Assembly: GCF_004362805.1 (NCBI RefSeq)
Contig: NZ_SNYF01000006.1
Location: 802,538-866,537, forward strand
Direction of reading: 5' to 3'
Length of the DNA stretch: 64,000 nucleotides
Source of the DNA: Algoriphagus boseongensis
Lineage (GTDB): Bacteria; Bacteroidota; Bacteroidia; Cytophagales; Cyclobacteriaceae
Shown here: positions 18,664 through 27,661 of the stretch, in pieces
Layout: each line of letters opens with the position of its first letter
How positions within the stretch are numbered: position 1 is the stretch's first letter
Made by a program: the position numbers and the translations under genes
The notes under the pieces: generated by a model
Told to the model about the DNA's origin: nothing
Databases searched by the model: none
Seen by the model: the letters and a program-made list of their open reading frames with translations, nothing else

Positions 18664-21480
18664 TTATCTGTTTCTCTTTACTTCAACTCCCCGCATATTG
18701 TAGGTCACTCCGAGTAAGAAATATCTTGACAAGGTTTCAATTCGTCCTGTCGAAACGAAGTTTTGACCTGCAAACTGACTGATCGTTTGATTTTGTTTGA
18801 AGATGTCATACGCAGAGAGCCTGACTTCCCATTTTTTAGCCTCGCCGAGAAGTTTATAGATAAATGCATTTAGGATAGGCACCTCTTGATTAAATCCAAA
18901 ACTTTCGTTTTCAAATCGATTATAGTTGAATTTCATATCAAAGTAGAAGTTTTTGGGAAGCTTGATATTCATATTCGTATAAGCACTCAAATTTACAATG
19001 TCCTGGTTCTGAGAGGGATTTTGTTCATACTTGGTTTTGCTCAGACGGAATGATGTACCGGCGTATAGGTTGAGCCATTCCGTCGGGTTCAAGTCCAAAT
19101 TTAACCCAAGGTTATGGCTAAAGGTATTGGTCTCTGTTTCGATGGAATTGATCAGGGCGAGGCTCTTGGTATAAGATGGATTTGCAGTTAGGTATGCGTT
19201 AATCTTGGTCTTCACAATAGGAAATCCAAAACCTATATAGGTAAAATAACGCTGTCCACCTGACACATTTCCTGCCTTATAGGTAGTGACAAAGGTTTCG
19301 GGGTCAATCGTTTGATTTTGAACCACCTGGCTCTGATAGAAAGTTGAATTCAATGAAAAATAGAAATTTATAAAAGTAGCAGGATCGTACATGTTGTACC
19401 CGGCATTTAGAGTATGGGTTACTTCAGGTTGTAGATCGGGGTTTCCTTCTCGAATATATAATGGGTTAGAAATGTCCTTGTAGGGTTGTAAATCGGTAAT
19501 ATTCGGTGGGGTGACGCCCATGGAATAGCTTGCATTGATGCGTTTGTTGCCCTTCATAGTTTTCCAGAAGGATACATTAGGAGTGAAATTGAGGTAATTT
19601 TTGTCCACCGTGCCTAGAATTTCACTTCCCTCTACCACTGAAAACTGACCGTTCAATTTGTAGTTGGAGGCTGCTATGCCCACACTTAGGTTAGAACCTT
19701 TGTTGGCATACCGGATACTTGAGCCTATCCTATTGTAGGTAATTATGTTGTCAAAGAATCGGCTAAGATCAGGATTCAATTCTTGGGTGTCACTTGATTC
19801 CACATCGAAAACTTTTCGATCCGTTTCGCTCCTTGATTGGCTAAAATTGTAAAACGTTTCCCAAAAAAAGATTTTTTTGATAGGTTCGACAAAAAGCAAG
19901 CTCGATTTGATCAGGTTGGATGTGTTCAATGCCTGATTCACCTGGTCCAAATCTCTGAAAAAGGAATTGGGGTCGGTAGAAGTAGTGAGATCCGCAACGG
20001 CTTTTTGTATACCATCTTGGTCCGCATTGGTGTAAGTATTACTGATACTGGCAGCAAAGTTTCTTCCGCTCTTTTCGAATTTATGTCTAAAGATTGCAGT
20101 TCCTTGGAAGGCGCCAGACCATTTATTTGATTGGTTATTTCGCACCATTTGGCTTTGTTCGGTACTACTACGAATCAGCTCTTGAAAACTCACCAATGAG
20201 GTAGTAAGTGAACTTAGTCTACCCTTGGCATTGATGGTTAGCGTGTTGGCGCTGTCAAGCTCGTTTTGAAAGCGAAGATTTGCCCGATGGTGACCTGCCA
20301 CGTTGTTTTGCCTACTTTGGTCGGTGGAGGTGAAGGATGAATTGTCCTCAAGAAAGGTGGTTCTGCTATTGAAGCTCTCTATGATTTGGTCACTTCGGCT
20401 ATAGAAGTAATTGCCGCTGAAATCCTTTTTGTCCTTAAGGTGGTTAAAATTGACCCCGAAAGCTTGGTTATTGGAAAAACCTGAGCTTAGGTTGTTGAAA
20501 GGGATTTCGAAGGAATCCTCACTATCGCCTCCTGAAAAAGAAATGAATGTTACTCCTCCACTTCCATTAAAACCGAAATCTCCAGTATCCCCAAATTGGA
20601 ATGCACTGCTCCCTCTAAACTCCTCCAAATCATCCCAGCTCAAACCTGTTTGGTTGACATTATTGCCATAGCCGATGATTGAAAATTGGTCCGTTTTGTC
20701 AAACTTGTTGTAAGACGCATTGGATGCCCATCTCTCGTCTGTCCCTCCGGCCGCTGAAATCTTTCCGAAACCTCCTTTTTTGGCCTCCTCCTTTAGCTCA
20801 ACGTTCAGGGTTTTTTCTTTCACTCCATCCTCTACACCCGTGAGCTTGGCCTGTTCAGACTTATCGTCGTATAGCTGAAGCTTGCTTATTGACTCTGCAT
20901 TCAGATTTTGGGTAGCCATTTTTGTATTTCCTCCAAAAAATCTTCTCCCATCGACAGTTACTTTCTGAACTTGTTGGCCTTGGGCTACAATATTTCCATC
21001 CGCATCGATTTGTATCCCCGGCAGCTTTCGAAGTAGATCTTCCAAGGTCGCTCCGGGCGGCACTTTAAATTTGCTGGCATCATACTCGAGCGTGTCTCCT
21101 CTCATCATTAAAGGCGCTTTAGCGGCTTTCACCACTACTTCGTAAAGTTCCTGTAGGATGGGAGTTAAGCGAATTTCTTCCACTTCCAATTCATCTGTTT
21201 CTTTGAATATCAGTTCTTTTTGGAAGGGTATGTAGCCCATGTAGGTGGCTTTGATAAGCAGGGGTTGGCGATCTACGTTTTTGAAAATGTACTCTCCGTT
21301 TTTATTAGTCAAAGTATAAGCGACTAAAGCAGAGTCTTTTGGACTGAGAAGAAGTACGGAGGTGTAGTCGAGAGGGACATCGGTGGTGTCTTTGACGGTT
21401 CCCCGAATAGTAAGTTTTGATTGGGCTTGCAATGTAAAAGTGAAGGCAAGCAGAAGGAGGAAGGAAAGGAGAAACTTCAT
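18664..21480 (-). CDS. Outer-membrane beta-barrel protein with N-terminal carboxypeptidase-regulatory-like domain
   Basis: A 938-residue protein. A signal peptide (MKFLLSFLLLLAFTFTLQAQ) is followed by a CarboxypepD_reg-like domain (LTIRGTVKDTTDVPLDYTSV). A plug-like segment holds DLLRKLPGIQIDADGNI and VTVDGRRFFGG, and a long beta-barrel rich in aromatic and Asn residues ends in a short basic tail. The family resembles TonB-dependent receptors, but the sequence belongs with the OMP_b-brl group; no clear TonB box is visible. Substrate unknown. It forms a unit with the downstream GLPGLI gene. A 7-bp inverted repeat lies about 76 bases upstream of the start. Confidence 0.85.
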   Translation of the reverse strand: MKFLLSFLLLLAFTFTLQAQSKLTIRGTVKDTTDVPLDYTSVLLLSPKDSALVAYTLTNKNGEYIFKNVDRQPLLIKATYMGYIPFQKELIFKETDELEVEEIRLTPILQELYEVVVKAAKAPLMMRGDTLEYDASKFKVPPGATLEDLLRKLPGIQIDADGNIVAQGQQVQKVTVDGRRFFGGNTKMATQNLNAESISKLQLYDDKSEQAKLTGVEDGVKEKTLNVELKEEAKKGGFGKISAAGGTDERWASNASYNKFDKTDQFSIIGYGNNVNQTGLSWDDLEEFRGSSAFQFGDTGDFGFNGSGGVTFISFSGGDSEDSFEIPFNNLSSGFSNNQAFGVNFNHLKDKKDFSGNYFYSRSDQIIESFNSRTTFLEDNSSFTSTDQSRQNNVAGHHRANLRFQNELDSANTLTINAKGRLSSLTTSLVSFQELIRSSTEQSQMVRNNQSNKWSGAFQGTAIFRHKFEKSGRNFAASISNTYTNADQDGIQKAVADLTTSTDPNSFFRDLDQVNQALNTSNLIKSSLLFVEPIKKIFFWETFYNFSQSRSETDRKVFDVESSDTQELNPDLSRFFDNIITYNRIGSSIRYANKGSNLSVGIAASNYKLNGQFSVVEGSEILGTVDKNYLNFTPNVSFWKTMKGNKRINASYSMGVTPPNITDLQPYKDISNPLYIREGNPDLQPEVTHTLNAGYNMYDPATFINFYFSLNSTFYQSQVVQNQTIDPETFVTTYKAGNVSGGQRYFTYIGFGFPIVKTKINAYLTANPSYTKSLALINSIETETNTFSHNLGLNLDLNPTEWLNLYAGTSFRLSKTKYEQNPSQNQDIVNLSAYTNMNIKLPKNFYFDMKFNYNRFENESFGFNQEVPILNAFIYKLLGEAKKWEVRLSAYDIFKQNQTISQFAGQNFVSTGRIETLSRYFLLGVTYNMRGVEVKRNR

Positions 21481-22032
21481 TTTTTCTAAGTGGTATAATT
21501 TTCAACAATAAAATCAATCACTAAAACGAGACTCCATGTTAAAATCGGAACCAACTCATCTTTGCAAGATGATTTGCCCAGGATTAAATGGACGTTTTAT
21601 GAAAACAGTTAAGTTTAAAATGCGTGCTCTTTACTTTTTCAACCCTTGGTTGACCTAAATTCTATTCGTCCTGGTTTTGCTTTTTACTAAAAAATAAGCA
21701 TCACCTAATTGGGGAACTGAATAGCATTTTACAACTGCTAGTATAGTAATTATTTAATAAAAATAGATTGACTAATTGTTAAAAAAAGTTTAATGACTAA
21801 AATTTTGTTTTAACAGTGAAATTAATTTCAATATTGACCTGTAAAAATGAACTGTCGGAAGGTGGAATTATTATTTTATCATTAAATGAATGCTCGCTTT
21901 TTGAAAAGGATAATCGGCATAAAAGATAAACTGAGGTTCAATGGAAGTGAGCTTCGGTTTTCTTTCTTGGAACAAAAAATCAATGGTAATTAGGCTGATT
22001 GTTTAATTGAGGAACATCAGATTGAATTTTTT
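21481..22032. other. AT-rich intergenic region, 552 bases, no gene found
   Basis: No open frame longer than about 35 codons and no tRNA. The only clear structure is the perfect 7-bp inverted repeat TCATCTT / AAGATGA with a 3-base loop at 21556-21572, on the promoter side of the outer-membrane barrel gene. The middle is strongly AT-rich and could hold the barrel promoter. Confidence 0.5.
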
Positions 22033-22677
22033 TTATCGCTTGTCCTCCCAAGGCATATAAACGACCTTTTTGGTCTCGAAAAAGTCTTCCTTGAAATAGT
22101 CACTCAGGTGGTAGGTTACATAAGACTTATCCAATTCTTCCATCTCCTCATCCACATCTCCACCTTTGAGATAAAGAATTCCGTTTTGGAATTCGTTAAA
22201 ATCTTCCCGTTTGATTTTTCCTTTCACCCAAGGATAAAAATTGATCATTCGGGTCACTGCCCGGCTGATCACGAAGTCATATTTCCTCACCAAGGTTTCC
22301 GCTCGGGCTTGCTGAGCTTCTACATTGCTAAGCTTTAGGGCTTTGGCAACTTCTTTGACTACGGTAATTTTTTTGCCGATGGAATCCACCAAATGAAAAT
22401 GGGTATCCGGGAAAAGTATTGCTAAAGGAATCCCCGGAAATCCTCCACCAGTCCCGATATCCAGAACTTTAGTGCCAGGTTGGAATCCCATTACTTTGGC
22501 TATTCCCAAGGAATGAAGGACATGGTGTACATAGAAATGTTCCATATCCTTACGGCTGATCACATTGATTTTGGAATTCCAATCTTCATAAAGCTCCTGC
22601 AAACGGTCAAATTGTTGGATTTGCTTTTCCGTCAGATTGGGGAAATAGGTTAAAATCAACTGGGTGCCGGAATTCAT
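22033..22677 (-). CDS. rsmG: 16S rRNA (guanine527-N7)-methyltransferase
   Basis: Methylates G527 of 16S rRNA using S-adenosylmethionine. It has 214 residues with the SAM-binding motif VLDIGTGGGFPGIPLAI (about 70-86), preceded by NVISRKDMEHFYVHHVLHSL and followed by ISRAVTR, all typical of RsmG. The start ATG shares its A with the TGA stop of the sigma-factor gene upstream, so the two are probably translationally coupled. Length is normal. Confidence 0.95.
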   Translation of the reverse strand: MNSGTQLILTYFPNLTEKQIQQFDRLQELYEDWNSKINVISRKDMEHFYVHHVLHSLGIAKVMGFQPGTKVLDIGTGGGFPGIPLAILFPDTHFHLVDSIGKKITVVKEVAKALKLSNVEAQQARAETLVRKYDFVISRAVTRMINFYPWVKGKIKREDFNEFQNGILYLKGGDVDEEMEELDKSYVTYHLSDYFKEDFFETKKVVYMPWEDKR

Positions 22678-23288
22678 CAGATATGTTTTTCTTTTCCTGA
22701 GGCAATTTCATACAAAAGCTCCCGAGAACGGTGCAATTGCGCCTTTACTGTGCCTAGTGGTTTATCCAGTTCTTGGGCAATTTCCTCATAAGAAAGCTCA
22801 TCAAAATAGCGAAGCTGAACCAGTTTTCTGTATTTAGGCGGAAGCTTGTCCACGAAGACCCTGACCATTTCGATCCGTTGAGACCTGATGAATTCATCCT
22901 GAGGATTGTTGTCATCGTCTTCTACATCGATATTGACAGAATTTCCGCTATCATCCGAAAGCGTATTATTCAAACTCATGGTCTTGAGTTTTTTCTTTCG
23001 GATAAAATCGATGGTATTATTTGTGGCAATTCTGAAAAGCCAAGTAGAGAAGGTGTAGTCTTTTTTGAATCTGTGAAGATTACGGAACGCCTTAGCAAAA
23101 GCTTCCATCGTGAGATCCTCTGCATCATCTGCATCCCGGATCATCTTCAAAATCATGAAATAAACCGCCTTTTTGTACCGCTTCATCAGGGTAGCATAGG
23201 CCGACTGATCTTTTTCAAGAACAGCCTGGTCAATAAGGTCAAAATCCTCTAGCGCCTTATTTGAAAAACCTCTGTTGTTTATTTCCAT
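22677..23288 (-). CDS. RNA polymerase sigma-70 family (ECF-like) factor
   Basis: A 203-residue sigma factor. I place the start at the ATG at 23288 (MEINNRGFSNKALEDFDLID) because an earlier frame start lies inside the glycosyltransferase gene. Region 2 shows DAEDLTMEAFAKAFRNL and FSTWLFRIATNNTIDFIRKKK. An acidic linker, DVEDDDNNPQDEF, separates it from region 4, with LPPKYRKLVQLRYFDELSYEEIAQ and LGTVKAQLHRSRELL. No anti-sigma gene is adjacent. It overlaps the glycosyltransferase gene by 10 bases and rsmG by 1. Target genes are unknown. Confidence 0.9.
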   Translation of the reverse strand: MEINNRGFSNKALEDFDLIDQAVLEKDQSAYATLMKRYKKAVYFMILKMIRDADDAEDLTMEAFAKAFRNLHRFKKDYTFSTWLFRIATNNTIDFIRKKKLKTMSLNNTLSDDSGNSVNIDVEDDDNNPQDEFIRSQRIEMVRVFVDKLPPKYRKLVQLRYFDELSYEEIAQELDKPLGTVKAQLHRSRELLYEIASGKEKHI

Positions 23289-24418
23289 TTGATGTCTTTT
23301 GCCTGATGAGACACAGTGCCCAAAACCCAAAAATACACGAGGTAAAAGAAATCATTAACCGGTGCATTGGACGAGACTGCATTGCCTTGAGTTTTCACTG
23401 ATGCAGATCGGAAAATGCTCCAAATCAGTAAAGACCTTAGAACAATAATACCGCAAACAGCCAGAAAATGTTCCCATTGCTTGCCAAAGCCGAAATAAAA
23501 CAGGAGTCCAATTCCTCCGATCCAAAACAAAGCATGGGAAAGTGAATACAAACCGATTTTCTGTTTGTCCTCTCCTCTGTAATATTTTCCGGCATGAAGA
23601 TGCCTCTTTTTTTGGACTAGATACTCCTTCCAAGTTTCCTTTGGGATGGAAGTCGTGGTTGCTTCAGGATCGATAACCATTCCTGTGTTCTTTCCTGTGG
23701 CATAGGTGTTCACAAACAAATCATCATCCCCACCTTCCAAATGCCAGAAACCTTTAAATGCTTTAGCTTCCATGAAGAAGCTTTTTCGATAGCAAAGATT
23801 TCTACCAACTCCCATAAAAGGAGCTTTCCATAATCCAAAAGAAAGGTAAAATAAGGCCGTCAATAAAGTTTCAAATTGAATCCATCGATTTAGAATTCCA
23901 GATTTCTCCTGATATCCGGAAAAGCCGATGGAGAATGTTTTTCCTTCTTCCCTGACTGGAGCCGTCATTTTTCTGATCCACTGATCAGAAGAAGGAATAC
24001 AGTCTGCATCAGTTAAAAGGATGACGTCATTTTTGGCCACTTTGATACCAAGTGTCAAAGCAAATTTTTTCGCCGTGACATGATTCGGGGTATATTTGAC
24101 AGTTACTGACCTCAGACGGGGATATTTTTCCATCATCTCTTCCAGCAATCTTTTCGTTCGGTCAGTACTCCTGTCGTTGACGATCATCACGTCATATTTC
24201 GGATAATCCTGCTCGAAAAGTTTGGGAATGAGAGTTTTAAGGTTTTGAAATTCATTGTGGGCAGCCACCAAAACAGTAACCCCTTCGGGAGAATTTTCCG
24301 AAGAATGGGATTTAGAGGAAGATTTAAACCAAGCTGTTCGCCCAAAAATCACCAAAAGGTAAACCCCCTGAATGACAATGCCGATGCCGAATAATAACCA
24401 AAGTAAAAATAGGCCCAT
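23279..24418 (-). CDS. Membrane-associated glycosyltransferase family 2
   Basis: A 379-residue protein. An N-terminal membrane helix (LFLLWLLFGIGIVIQGVYLLVIF, 24412-24344) is followed by a GT-A domain with VTVLVAAHNEFQNL, IVNDRSTDRT (DxD-like nucleotide site) and LLTDADCIPSS. Later GGDDDLF and KRHLHAGKYYRG correspond to the ED and QxxRW-type region. Two or more helices follow at the C-terminus. The likely reaction is transfer of a sugar to a lipid or surface glycan. The acceptor is unknown. A TAnnTTTG box lies 18 bases before its ATG; it is divergent from tgt. Confidence 0.88.
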   Translation of the reverse strand: MGLFLLWLLFGIGIVIQGVYLLVIFGRTAWFKSSSKSHSSENSPEGVTVLVAAHNEFQNLKTLIPKLFEQDYPKYDVMIVNDRSTDRTKRLLEEMMEKYPRLRSVTVKYTPNHVTAKKFALTLGIKVAKNDVILLTDADCIPSSDQWIRKMTAPVREEGKTFSIGFSGYQEKSGILNRWIQFETLLTALFYLSFGLWKAPFMGVGRNLCYRKSFFMEAKAFKGFWHLEGGDDDLFVNTYATGKNTGMVIDPEATTTSIPKETWKEYLVQKKRHLHAGKYYRGEDKQKIGLYSLSHALFWIGGIGLLFYFGFGKQWEHFLAVCGIIVLRSLLIWSIFRSASVKTQGNAVSSNAPVNDFFYLVYFWVLGTVSHQAKDIKWK

Positions 24419-24435
24419 AGGTCGATTTTGCTGGG

Positions 24436-24443
24436 CAAATATA
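24436..24443 (-). promoter_or_regulatory. Candidate -7 box for the glycosyltransferase-sigma-rsmG unit
   Basis: Minus-strand TATATTTG (24443-24436) fits TAnnTTTG, 18 bases before the ATG at 24418. No good -33 element is seen. Confidence 0.45.
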
Positions 24444-24479
24444 AAATCAATTTGAGCAAGTCATTTAGGAATAAGTGGA

Positions 24480-24487
24480 TATTTTTG
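24480..24487 (+). promoter_or_regulatory. Candidate -7 box for the tgt-lptG unit
   Basis: TATTTTTG fits TAnnTTTG. It lies between the two possible tgt starts and 52 bases upstream of the ATG at 24539, which supports the later start. Confidence 0.5.
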
Positions 24488-24538
24488 CAGGCTGAACCAG
24501 TCAATATGCAGGATGTCCCCCTGGGACGCTTGAAAGTC

Positions 24539-25669
24539 ATGAAGTTTACTCTAGAGAAAAAAGATTTACAGACCAAAGCCCGGGTTGGAAGAGTAGAAAC
24601 GGACCACGGTACCATCCAAACTCCGATTTTTATGCCAGTGGGCACTGCCGGTACCGTAAAGGCAGTTCATCAACGTGAACTAAAAGAGGATATCAAAGCC
24701 CAGATTATTTTGGGAAACACCTACCATCTTTATTTAAGGCCAGGACTGGATGTCTTGGAAAAGGCTGGTGGATTGCATCAATTTAATGGTTGGGATCGTC
24801 CAATCCTGACAGATTCTGGAGGCTATCAAGTGTTTTCTTTAGCGGGCACCCGAAAAATCAATGAGGAGGGGGTAACCTTCAAATCTCATATTGACGGATC
24901 AAAGCATATTTTTTCTCCGGAAGGAGTAATGGATATTCAGCGAACAATAGGAGCGGATATCATTATGGCTTTTGACGAGTGCACGCCATACCCTTGTGAA
25001 TATGGCTACGCAAGAAAGTCCATGGAAATGACTCATCGCTGGCTGGATAGATGCATTGATCGTTTTGATTCTACGGAAGGAAAATACGGGTATCGGCAGA
25101 CCTTATTTCCAATTGTTCAGGGCTCAGTCTACAAGGATTTGAGGGTTCAGAGTGCGGAATTTATTGCTTCCAGAAATCGAGAAGGAAATGCGATCGGGGG
25201 ACTTTCTGTCGGGGAACCAGCTGAAATGATGTATGAGATGACAGAGTTGGTTACAGATATTTTACCTACAGAAAAACCAAGGTACTTGATGGGAGTCGGC
25301 ACTCCTGCGAATATTTTGGAATGCATTGCTTTGGGCGTAGATATGTTTGATTGCGTCATGCCTACCCGAAATGCCAGAAATGGAATGCTTTTTACTTCTG
25401 AAGGAATCATCAATATCAGAAATGAAAAATGGAAGGAGGATTTTTCTCCTATTGATCCTGCAATTGGCAATTATGCCAGTTCCTTTTATTCCAAAGCCTA
25501 TTTGAGACATTTGACCATTTCTAAGGAGATCTTGGCAGCTCAAATTGCCAGTATTCATAACCTTGCATTTTACCTTTGGCTTGTTGGCCAGGCTAGAGAG
25601 CATATCCTTCTGGGTGATTTTGGCGTTTGGAAAGATCAGATGGTTAAAAAAGTAAGTACTAGACTGTAA
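24539..25669 (+). CDS. tgt: tRNA-guanine transglycosylase (queuine/preQ1), lacking the usual zinc cysteines
   Basis: Exchanges guanine-34 of Asp, Asn, His and Tyr tRNAs for a queuosine precursor. The ATG at 24539 gives 376 residues, the normal length; a start at 24428 would add 37 residues lying over the promoter. D92 (TDSGGYQVFSLAG) and the nucleophile-type D271 (FDCVMPTRNARNG) are present. The zinc site normally made by Cys-x-Cys-x-x-Cys plus His reads DPAIGNYASS here, so the three cysteines are Ile309, Asn311 and Ser314, while His342 (SIHN) remains. lptG follows after two bases. Confidence 0.95.
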   Translation: MKFTLEKKDLQTKARVGRVETDHGTIQTPIFMPVGTAGTVKAVHQRELKEDIKAQIILGNTYHLYLRPGLDVLEKAGGLHQFNGWDRPILTDSGGYQVFSLAGTRKINEEGVTFKSHIDGSKHIFSPEGVMDIQRTIGADIIMAFDECTPYPCEYGYARKSMEMTHRWLDRCIDRFDSTEGKYGYRQTLFPIVQGSVYKDLRVQSAEFIASRNREGNAIGGLSVGEPAEMMYEMTELVTDILPTEKPRYLMGVGTPANILECIALGVDMFDCVMPTRNARNGMLFTSEGIINIRNEKWKEDFSPIDPAIGNYASSFYSKAYLRHLTISKEILAAQIASIHNLAFYLWLVGQAREHILLGDFGVWKDQMVKKVSTRL

Positions 25670-25671
25670 GA

Positions 25672-26745
25672 ATGAAGATTCTCGACAAGCTGATCATTAA
25701 GGAATTTCTGAAAACCTACTTTTTTGTGGTGGTCATGCTGATCCTTATTGTATTGGTATTGGACTTCACCGAGAAAAACGACACCTACATCCGAAATCAG
25801 GTGCCCACTTTGGATATTATCCGTTACATGGGGAATTATGGATTGTACCTGAATAATCTCCTAACTCCCATAACCGTTTTTATTGCGGTCATTTTCATTA
25901 CTTCCAAAATGGCTGGAAGAACTGAAATCATCGCGATTTTGAGTTCGGGGGTGAGTTTCGTTCGACTTTTAAGACCCTTTTTATTTGCCGCTGCCATGAT
26001 TGGAGGAGTTAGCTTCCTCATGAATGGTTGGATTTTGCCTGGGGCTACCGCCGGAGTTACGGAATTTAAAATCAAATATCTTGAAACGGGCAGATCTGCT
26101 ACAGATCCCAATATTCATATTCAAGTTGCGCCGAATACGCTAGCCTATCTGAGCAGGTTTTACAGGACCGCGAGCACAGGCTATCAGTTTACTTTGGAGG
26201 AAATCCGAGACGGACAGCTTATCTCCAAACTTTCGGCTGATAGAATTCTTTGGGATACCACAAAAAATGCATGGAGGCTAGAAAATTGGAGATTACGCGT
26301 TTTAAGGGAGGACGGAGAAGATTTTTCCGTAGGAACAGAACTAGATACGGTTTTATCCATTACACCCAATGATTTTGACCTTCCAGAAAATCATCATGAA
26401 ACGCTCAAGCTTCCAGAATTAAGCCGGCAAATCAAGATTTTGGAAAGTAGGGGAGCTGACAATGTCAGTTACTACAAAATTGAGAGGTATGTGCGATTTA
26501 TGTCACCCTTTGCAGCGGTGATTTTGACATTTATTGGAGTTATCATGTCAGCAAGAAAAACCAGAGGCGGTTCTGGATTTCAGATCGCAATGGGATTTCT
26601 ATTGGCCTTTGTATATATCCTTTTGTTTATTCTTTCGAGGACTTTTGCAGAAGCGGGTTCTTCTTACCCAATTTTAGCGGTTTGGCTGCCAAATATCATT
26701 TTTGCAGCAACAGGCCTTGTGTTGTACAAAACTGTCCCCAGATAA
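25672..26745 (+). CDS. LptF/LptG-family permease of the lipopolysaccharide exporter
   Basis: Inner-membrane permease of the Lpt machine that drives lipopolysaccharide to the outer membrane. It has 357 residues: three N-terminal helices with TYFFVVVMLILIVLVLDF, a conserved MAGRTEIIAILSSGVSFVRLLRPF segment at 25909-25980, a periplasmic beta-jellyroll (about 120-260), and C-terminal helices with SPFAAVILTFIGVIMSARKTRGG at 26499-26567. The family (YjgP/YjgQ) is clear; whether it acts as LptF or LptG cannot be decided from sequence alone. It lies two bases after tgt and directly abuts the EamA gene. Confidence 0.9.
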   Translation: MKILDKLIIKEFLKTYFFVVVMLILIVLVLDFTEKNDTYIRNQVPTLDIIRYMGNYGLYLNNLLTPITVFIAVIFITSKMAGRTEIIAILSSGVSFVRLLRPFLFAAAMIGGVSFLMNGWILPGATAGVTEFKIKYLETGRSATDPNIHIQVAPNTLAYLSRFYRTASTGYQFTLEEIRDGQLISKLSADRILWDTTKNAWRLENWRLRVLREDGEDFSVGTELDTVLSITPNDFDLPENHHETLKLPELSRQIKILESRGADNVSYYKIERYVRFMSPFAAVILTFIGVIMSARKTRGGSGFQIAMGFLLAFVYILLFILSRTFAEAGSSYPILAVWLPNIIFAATGLVLYKTVPR

Positions 26746-27660
26746 ATGAGGTCCACCGACTTAAAAGATTACCTCCATCTTCACTTCATTGTCATGATCT
26801 GGGGAATCACCGCAATCTTGGGTCTTCTGATTAGTTTACCTTCACTGGAGCTGGTGTTTTATCGAACCCTGATTGCGGCATTTGGGGTTGGTCTCATAGT
26901 TTATTTTCGAAAGCAAACCCTTTCAGTAACCCCACGAGAACTATTAAAAATTGCTTCCGTCGGAGTTTTGATTTCTCTTCACTGGATTTTGTTTTTTTGG
27001 TCGGCAAGGGTTTCGACTGCCTCCGTTTGTTTGGCTGGAATGGCAACGACTTCCCTTTGGACTGCCTTCTTAGAACCTTTGGTAAACAGATCAAAAATCA
27101 AATGGTATGAAGTCGCCCTGGGGCTATTGGTGATTTCGGGACTATTGGTGATTTTCCAATTCGAAACAGGGTATTGGCTGGGATTAAGTATGGCATTGGC
27201 GGCGGCGTTTTTAGCCGCGTTATTTTCGGTTCTTAATGGAAGATTAACCTTAAAGCATTCTCCCTATCAGATCACATTTTATGAAATGGCAGCGGCTGCC
27301 TTATTTGCCTTAATTTTCATGCCGATATCTTCTCATTTTTTGACAGATGGTGAACCCATCCAATGGGCTTGGAAGGGAATGGACTGGGTTTGGATTTTGA
27401 TTTTGAGCGGGGTATGTACTGTTTATGCTTTTTCAGCCTCGGTGGAATTAATGAAGCGATTACCCGTTTTCTCAATTAATTTGACAATTAACCTAGAACC
27501 AGTTTATGGTATCGTCTTAGCAGTTATTGTTTTTGGGGAAAAAGAGAAAATGACTCCCCAGTTTTATTTGGGGACTTTGATCATTTTAATTTCCGTTTTG
27601 ATTTATCCTGCTTTAAACTACTGGAACAGAAGGAAAAAAGTTTTTCATGGAATCAACTAG
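26746..27660 (+). CDS. EamA/DMT-family transporter
   Basis: A 304-residue integral membrane protein with about ten helices in two EamA repeats. VIMIWGITAILG-like start, then SLHWILFFWSARVSTAS and GVCTVYAFSASVELMKRLPVF in the second half, ending LEPVYGIVLAVIVFGEKE, the usual last signature. Family members export or import metabolites and amino acids, but the substrate is not predictable. Its start codon directly follows the lptG stop with no gap, so it is probably in the tgt unit. It converges on ispE with one base between stops. Confidence 0.88.
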   Translation: MRSTDLKDYLHLHFIVMIWGITAILGLLISLPSLELVFYRTLIAAFGVGLIVYFRKQTLSVTPRELLKIASVGVLISLHWILFFWSARVSTASVCLAGMATTSLWTAFLEPLVNRSKIKWYEVALGLLVISGLLVIFQFETGYWLGLSMALAAAFLAALFSVLNGRLTLKHSPYQITFYEMAAAALFALIFMPISSHFLTDGEPIQWAWKGMDWVWILILSGVCTVYAFSASVELMKRLPVFSINLTINLEPVYGIVLAVIVFGEKEKMTPQFYLGTLIILISVLIYPALNYWNRRKKVFHGIN

Positions 27661-27661
27661 C

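Noticed and set aside
21481..22032. Small 34-codon frame in the spacer near 21886
   Set aside because: No ribosome site, no recognisable domain and AT-rich chance-like composition.
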